Assembly (NCBI RefSeq): GCF_014654675.1
Contig: NZ_BNBC01000006.1
Coordinates: 1 to 64,000, forward strand
Direction: 5' to 3'
DNA: 64,000 nt
Source: Streptomyces spiralis
Lineage (GTDB): Bacteria > Actinomycetota > Actinomycetes > Streptomycetales > Streptomycetaceae
The translations under genes were made by a program, and so were the position numbers. Below the pieces are notes generated by a model, which saw only the letters and a list, made by a program, of their open reading frames with translations, was not told where the DNA came from and ran no database searches. Below, one piece after another: positions 61,588 to 64,000 of the stretch; positions within the stretch are counted from its first letter, which is position 1; each line of letters begins with the position of its first letter.

Positions 61588-62469
61588 TCACCACGCCAGC
61601 TGCGCGATCTCCTCCACCACCACCGCGCACGCGTCCGCCGCCGGGTCGATCAGGGGGAAGTGGCCGACGTCCTCCAGCAGGGTCAGCCCGACCACCTCGC
61701 CGGCCTTGGCCGCCGCCTCCGTGTACGACTCCGCCACCGCCTGCGGCACGTCCACGTCCGCACGCCCCTGCACCAGCGTCGTCGCGATACCCGTCGGCAG
61801 CAGCAGCGCCGGGTCGGCATACGGCCGCCGTACGTCGAACTCCTCGACCCCGCCCAGCAGTTGCAGTGCCGCACCACCGCACACGTTCAGCTTCCCGGCG
61901 ACCGCGAAGTCCGCGACCGGGGCGAGGGCCACCACGCCCCGCAGCGGCGCGGGCCGGTCGGTGCGCCAGGGCGCGTCGGCGGGCAGGACGTGCCGGGCCG
62001 CCGCCCACAGGGCCAGGTGGCCGCCCGCGGAGTGGCCGGTGATCACCGTGCGCCGCGCGTCGGCCTGCGGCAGCACCTCCCCCACGAGCGCGGGCAGGGC
62101 GTCCAGCGCGGCCGCCACGTCGTCGAACGTCTCCGGCCAGCGGCCCGCGACCGCGGCCTCCCCCTCGCCGTCCGGGGCGGCGCCGCCACGCCGGTACTCG
62201 ACGTTGGCCACGGCGAAGCCCCGGCGGGCGAGGAAGGCCGCGAAGGGGGTGATGTGCCGGCGGTCGTACGGTGCCCGCCAGGCCCCGCCGTGCAGGACGA
62301 CGACCAGGGGGGACGGGCCGGGTTCCGTGGTGCGCGGGGCGTAGAAGTCGATCACCTGGTCGGGGTGGTCGCCGTACGCGGCGGTGCCGTCGGGGTCCAC
62401 GGGTGCGTGCGAGAAGGCGGACTCCTCTTCGGCGGCGGCTCTGGCTGCGGCGGCGGCGTCGTCCGGCAT
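61588..62469 (-). CDS. Alpha/beta hydrolase, probable kynurenine formamidase
   Basis: A 293-residue soluble hydrolase. The oxyanion motif HGGAW, the nucleophile in VITGHSAGGHLALWAA, the acid region GRADVDVP and histidine in EDVGHF form a complete esterase-type catalytic set. The HGGxW motif is shared with eukaryote-type arylformamidases. It lies 174 bases after kynureninase on the same strand, next to tryptophan dioxygenase, so it is well placed to convert N-formylkynurenine to kynurenine. The bacterial KynB family is unrelated metal-dependent, so this would be the alternative enzyme. The function is inferred from context. Confidence 0.8.
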   Translation of the reverse strand: MPDDAAAAARAAAEEESAFSHAPVDPDGTAAYGDHPDQVIDFYAPRTTEPGPSPLVVVLHGGAWRAPYDRRHITPFAAFLARRGFAVANVEYRRGGAAPDGEGEAAVAGRWPETFDDVAAALDALPALVGEVLPQADARRTVITGHSAGGHLALWAAARHVLPADAPWRTDRPAPLRGVVALAPVADFAVAGKLNVCGGAALQLLGGVEEFDVRRPYADPALLLPTGIATTLVQGRADVDVPQAVAESYTEAAAKAGEVVGLTLLEDVGHFPLIDPAADACAVVVEEIAQLAW

Positions 62470-62643
62470 GCTCCAACCTCTCAGCGACGTAACAGTGTTC
62501 GGCGGACCAGGTGAGATGGCGGTGACGGTATCAGGACGGTGACATGGGTGTTCGGCCGTGGGGGTGCCGCTGCCGCGGCGGCACCCCGCACGCCGTCACG
62601 CCTTCACGCCGTCAGCCCTTCGTGCCGTCACGCCGTCACGCCG

Positions 62644-63834
62644 TCACGCCGGTTCCAGCACCTCCCCCAGCACCCGCGCCGCCCTCTCCGCGTCCGCGAA
62701 GCCCACGTACAGCGGGGTGAAGCCGAACCGGAGCACGTCGGGGTGGCGGAAGTCCCCGACCACACCCCGCCGGATCAGCTCCTTCATCACACCCCCGGCG
62801 TTCGGGCAGCGCAGCGCCACCTGACTGCCGCGTTCCGCGTGCGCCTGCGGGGTCAGGGACTCGACCAGGCCCTCCGGGACGTACGCCCCGACGCACTCGA
62901 GGAAGAAGTCCGTCAGGGCGAGGGACTTGGCGCGGACCGCCGCCACCGTCACGCCCTCCCAGACCTCCAGCGCCGCCTCCAGGGCGAGCATGGAGAGGAT
63001 GTCCGGGGTGCCGACCCGGCCGCGGAGCGCGCCCGCCGCCGGTTCGTAGGACGGGCGCATCCCGAAGGGCTCCACGTGCGAGTTCCAGCCAGGAAGCGGG
63101 GAGTCGAAGCGGTCCTGGAGACCGCGGCGGACGTAGAGGTACGCCGGTGAACCCGGGCCGCCGTTGAGGTACTTGTAGGTGCAGCCCACCGCGAGGTCGA
63201 CGCCGTGCTCGTCCAGCCCCACCGGCAGCGCGCCCGCCGTATGGCACAGGTCCCAGACCGACACGGCGCCCGCCGCCCGCACCGCCGCCGTGAGCGACGG
63301 CAGGTCGTGCAGCCGGCCGGTGCGGTAGTCGGCGTGGTTGAGCAGCACCGCCGCCGTGCGGTCGCTCACCGCGTCCGGCACCTCGGCCGGGGTCACCGGT
63401 CGCAGCGCGCACCCCGTCATCCGGGCCGCCGACTCGGCGATGTACCCGTCCGTGGGGAACGTCGTCGCGTCCACCAGGATCTCGTCCCGGCCCTCGCCCG
63501 CGAGCCGCACGGCACCCACGAGTGCCTTGAAGACGTTGACACTGGTGGAGTCGCCCACCACGATCTGGCCCGGCGCCGCGCCGACCAGCGGGGCGATCGT
63601 GTCGCCGATCCGCTCGGGCGCCGTCCACCAGCCGCTCTCCTCCCAGGAGCGGATGCGCAGCTCGCCCCACTCACGGCGGACCACGTCGGCGACCCGGCCG
63701 GGGACGTTCGCGGGCAACGCGCCGAGCGAGTTGCCGTCCAGGTACACCACGTCGTCCAGCACGAACCGCGAGCGCACCGGCGCCAGTTCGTCGGCGGCGT
63801 CCAGCTTCTCCGCACGCAGCGCCAGTTCAGACAT
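62644..63834 (-). CDS. kynU: Kynureninase
   Basis: A 396-residue PLP enzyme that cuts kynurenine to anthranilate and alanine. Marks: LDGNSLGALP near the N-terminus, GDSTSVNVFKALVGAVRL (phosphate site), WDLCHTAGALPVGLDEHGVDLAVGCTYKYLNGGPGS with the Schiff-base lysine, and RPSYEPAAGALRGRVGTPDILSMLALEAAL. Length is normal. Its start ATG 63834 overlaps the dioxygenase stop by 8 bases (ATGTCTGA), so the two are co-translated. A run of TCACGCCGTCA copies follows its stop at about 62590-62646. Confidence 0.96.
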   Translation of the reverse strand: MSELALRAEKLDAADELAPVRSRFVLDDVVYLDGNSLGALPANVPGRVADVVRREWGELRIRSWEESGWWTAPERIGDTIAPLVGAAPGQIVVGDSTSVNVFKALVGAVRLAGEGRDEILVDATTFPTDGYIAESAARMTGCALRPVTPAEVPDAVSDRTAAVLLNHADYRTGRLHDLPSLTAAVRAAGAVSVWDLCHTAGALPVGLDEHGVDLAVGCTYKYLNGGPGSPAYLYVRRGLQDRFDSPLPGWNSHVEPFGMRPSYEPAAGALRGRVGTPDILSMLALEAALEVWEGVTVAAVRAKSLALTDFFLECVGAYVPEGLVESLTPQAHAERGSQVALRCPNAGGVMKELIRRGVVGDFRHPDVLRFGFTPLYVGFADAERAARVLGEVLEPA

Positions 63835-64000
63835 GGGACCTCGCCGTCCACAGCTCGGGGAACACGTTCTTCTGCGCCCGCTTCTCCAGCCAGGCCACCC
63901 CGGCGGAGCCGCCCGTACCCTGCTTGGCGCCCATCGCTCGGCGGGTGGCGACCAGGTGGTCGTTGCGCCAGCGCCACACCAGCTCCGCCACGTCCGTCAA
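63827..64000 (-). CDS. Tryptophan 2,3-dioxygenase, C-terminal 57 residues
   Basis: Only the 3' end is in the window; the start lies beyond the right edge. The visible residues include LVWRWRNDHLVATRRAMG and KQGTGGSAGVAWL, the C-terminal signature of heme tryptophan dioxygenase, and end NVFPELWTARSHV. The enzyme opens the indole ring of tryptophan to give N-formylkynurenine, the first step of the path continued by kynureninase and the nearby hydrolase. Confidence 0.93.
   Translation of the reverse strand: MTDVAELVWRWRNDHLVATRRAMGAKQGTGGSAGVAWLEKRAQKNVFPELWTARSHV

Overview
The window is high-GC actinobacterial DNA, almost certainly from a Streptomyces chromosome. Third codon positions are strongly G/C, many starts are GTG or TTG, and the gene content is typical of the genus: modular polyketide synthase, XRE/DUF397 pair, sigma/anti-sigma pairs, paralogous two-component systems. 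From about 28 kb to the right end, the order sigma factor, asd, aspartokinase, DUF5063, recR, ybaB, SLATT protein, protein kinase, aminotransferase, purA, P450, two two-component systems and kynurenine genes resembles the conserved core around SCO3613-SCO3645 of S. coelicolor (recalled, not searched).

Left region (1-10.9 kb): the start of a type I polyketide cluster. A minus-strand PKS runs off the left edge with the order ACP-KS-AT-DH-KR-ACP-KS-AT. It begins with a free-standing ACP and no visible docking helix, as in modules whose starter is loaded by a separate enzyme. Divergent from it is a plus-strand operon: acyl-CoA carboxylase beta subunit with the acetyl-CoA-type isoleucine, a 65-residue epsilon subunit and a type II thioesterase. 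Both visible AT domains look malonyl-specific, so the operon plausibly supplies extender units and edits the line.

Accessory region (10.9-25.5 kb): TetR with DUF1772 and DUF4267 membrane proteins; an ATPase-fold regulator; an XRE/DUF397 pair; MarR divergent from an AhpD-type protein; DoxX. A possible peptide system follows: a Cys-free peptide with a double-glycine leader, and on the opposite strand an operon of a 58-residue His-rich peptide, an ABC exporter and a divergent protein kinase. Next are an ECF sigma/anti-sigma pair, an LLM oxidoreductase and a two-RCK membrane protein, ending in a block of GC-rich stem-loops.

Core region (25.5-64 kb): S9 peptidase, SURF1, a SigE-family sigma factor with a membrane partner, and the asd-ask pair. 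Then come recR with ybaB, a PASTA-less PknB-type kinase, a class III aminotransferase, GntR with a fused glycosyltransferase, a Tat-exported 5'-nucleotidase, and purA. GbsR is divergent from a two-gene ABC exporter, followed by a CYP107-type P450. Two tandem HisKA_3/NarL systems come next; the second lies in an operon with an exported hydrolase and an acyltransferase, and both operons share a 15-base box upstream. The window ends with a tryptophan-to-anthranilate catabolic set: alpha/beta hydrolase, kynureninase and the C-terminus of tryptophan 2,3-dioxygenase.

Non-coding structure includes two minisatellites (21 bp x5 after asd; about 22 bp x18 at 49.95-50.34 kb), four GACCAGGGG-type iterons upstream of the P450, and several palindromic operator candidates. 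I saw no tRNA, rRNA, CRISPR array, transposase or integrase.
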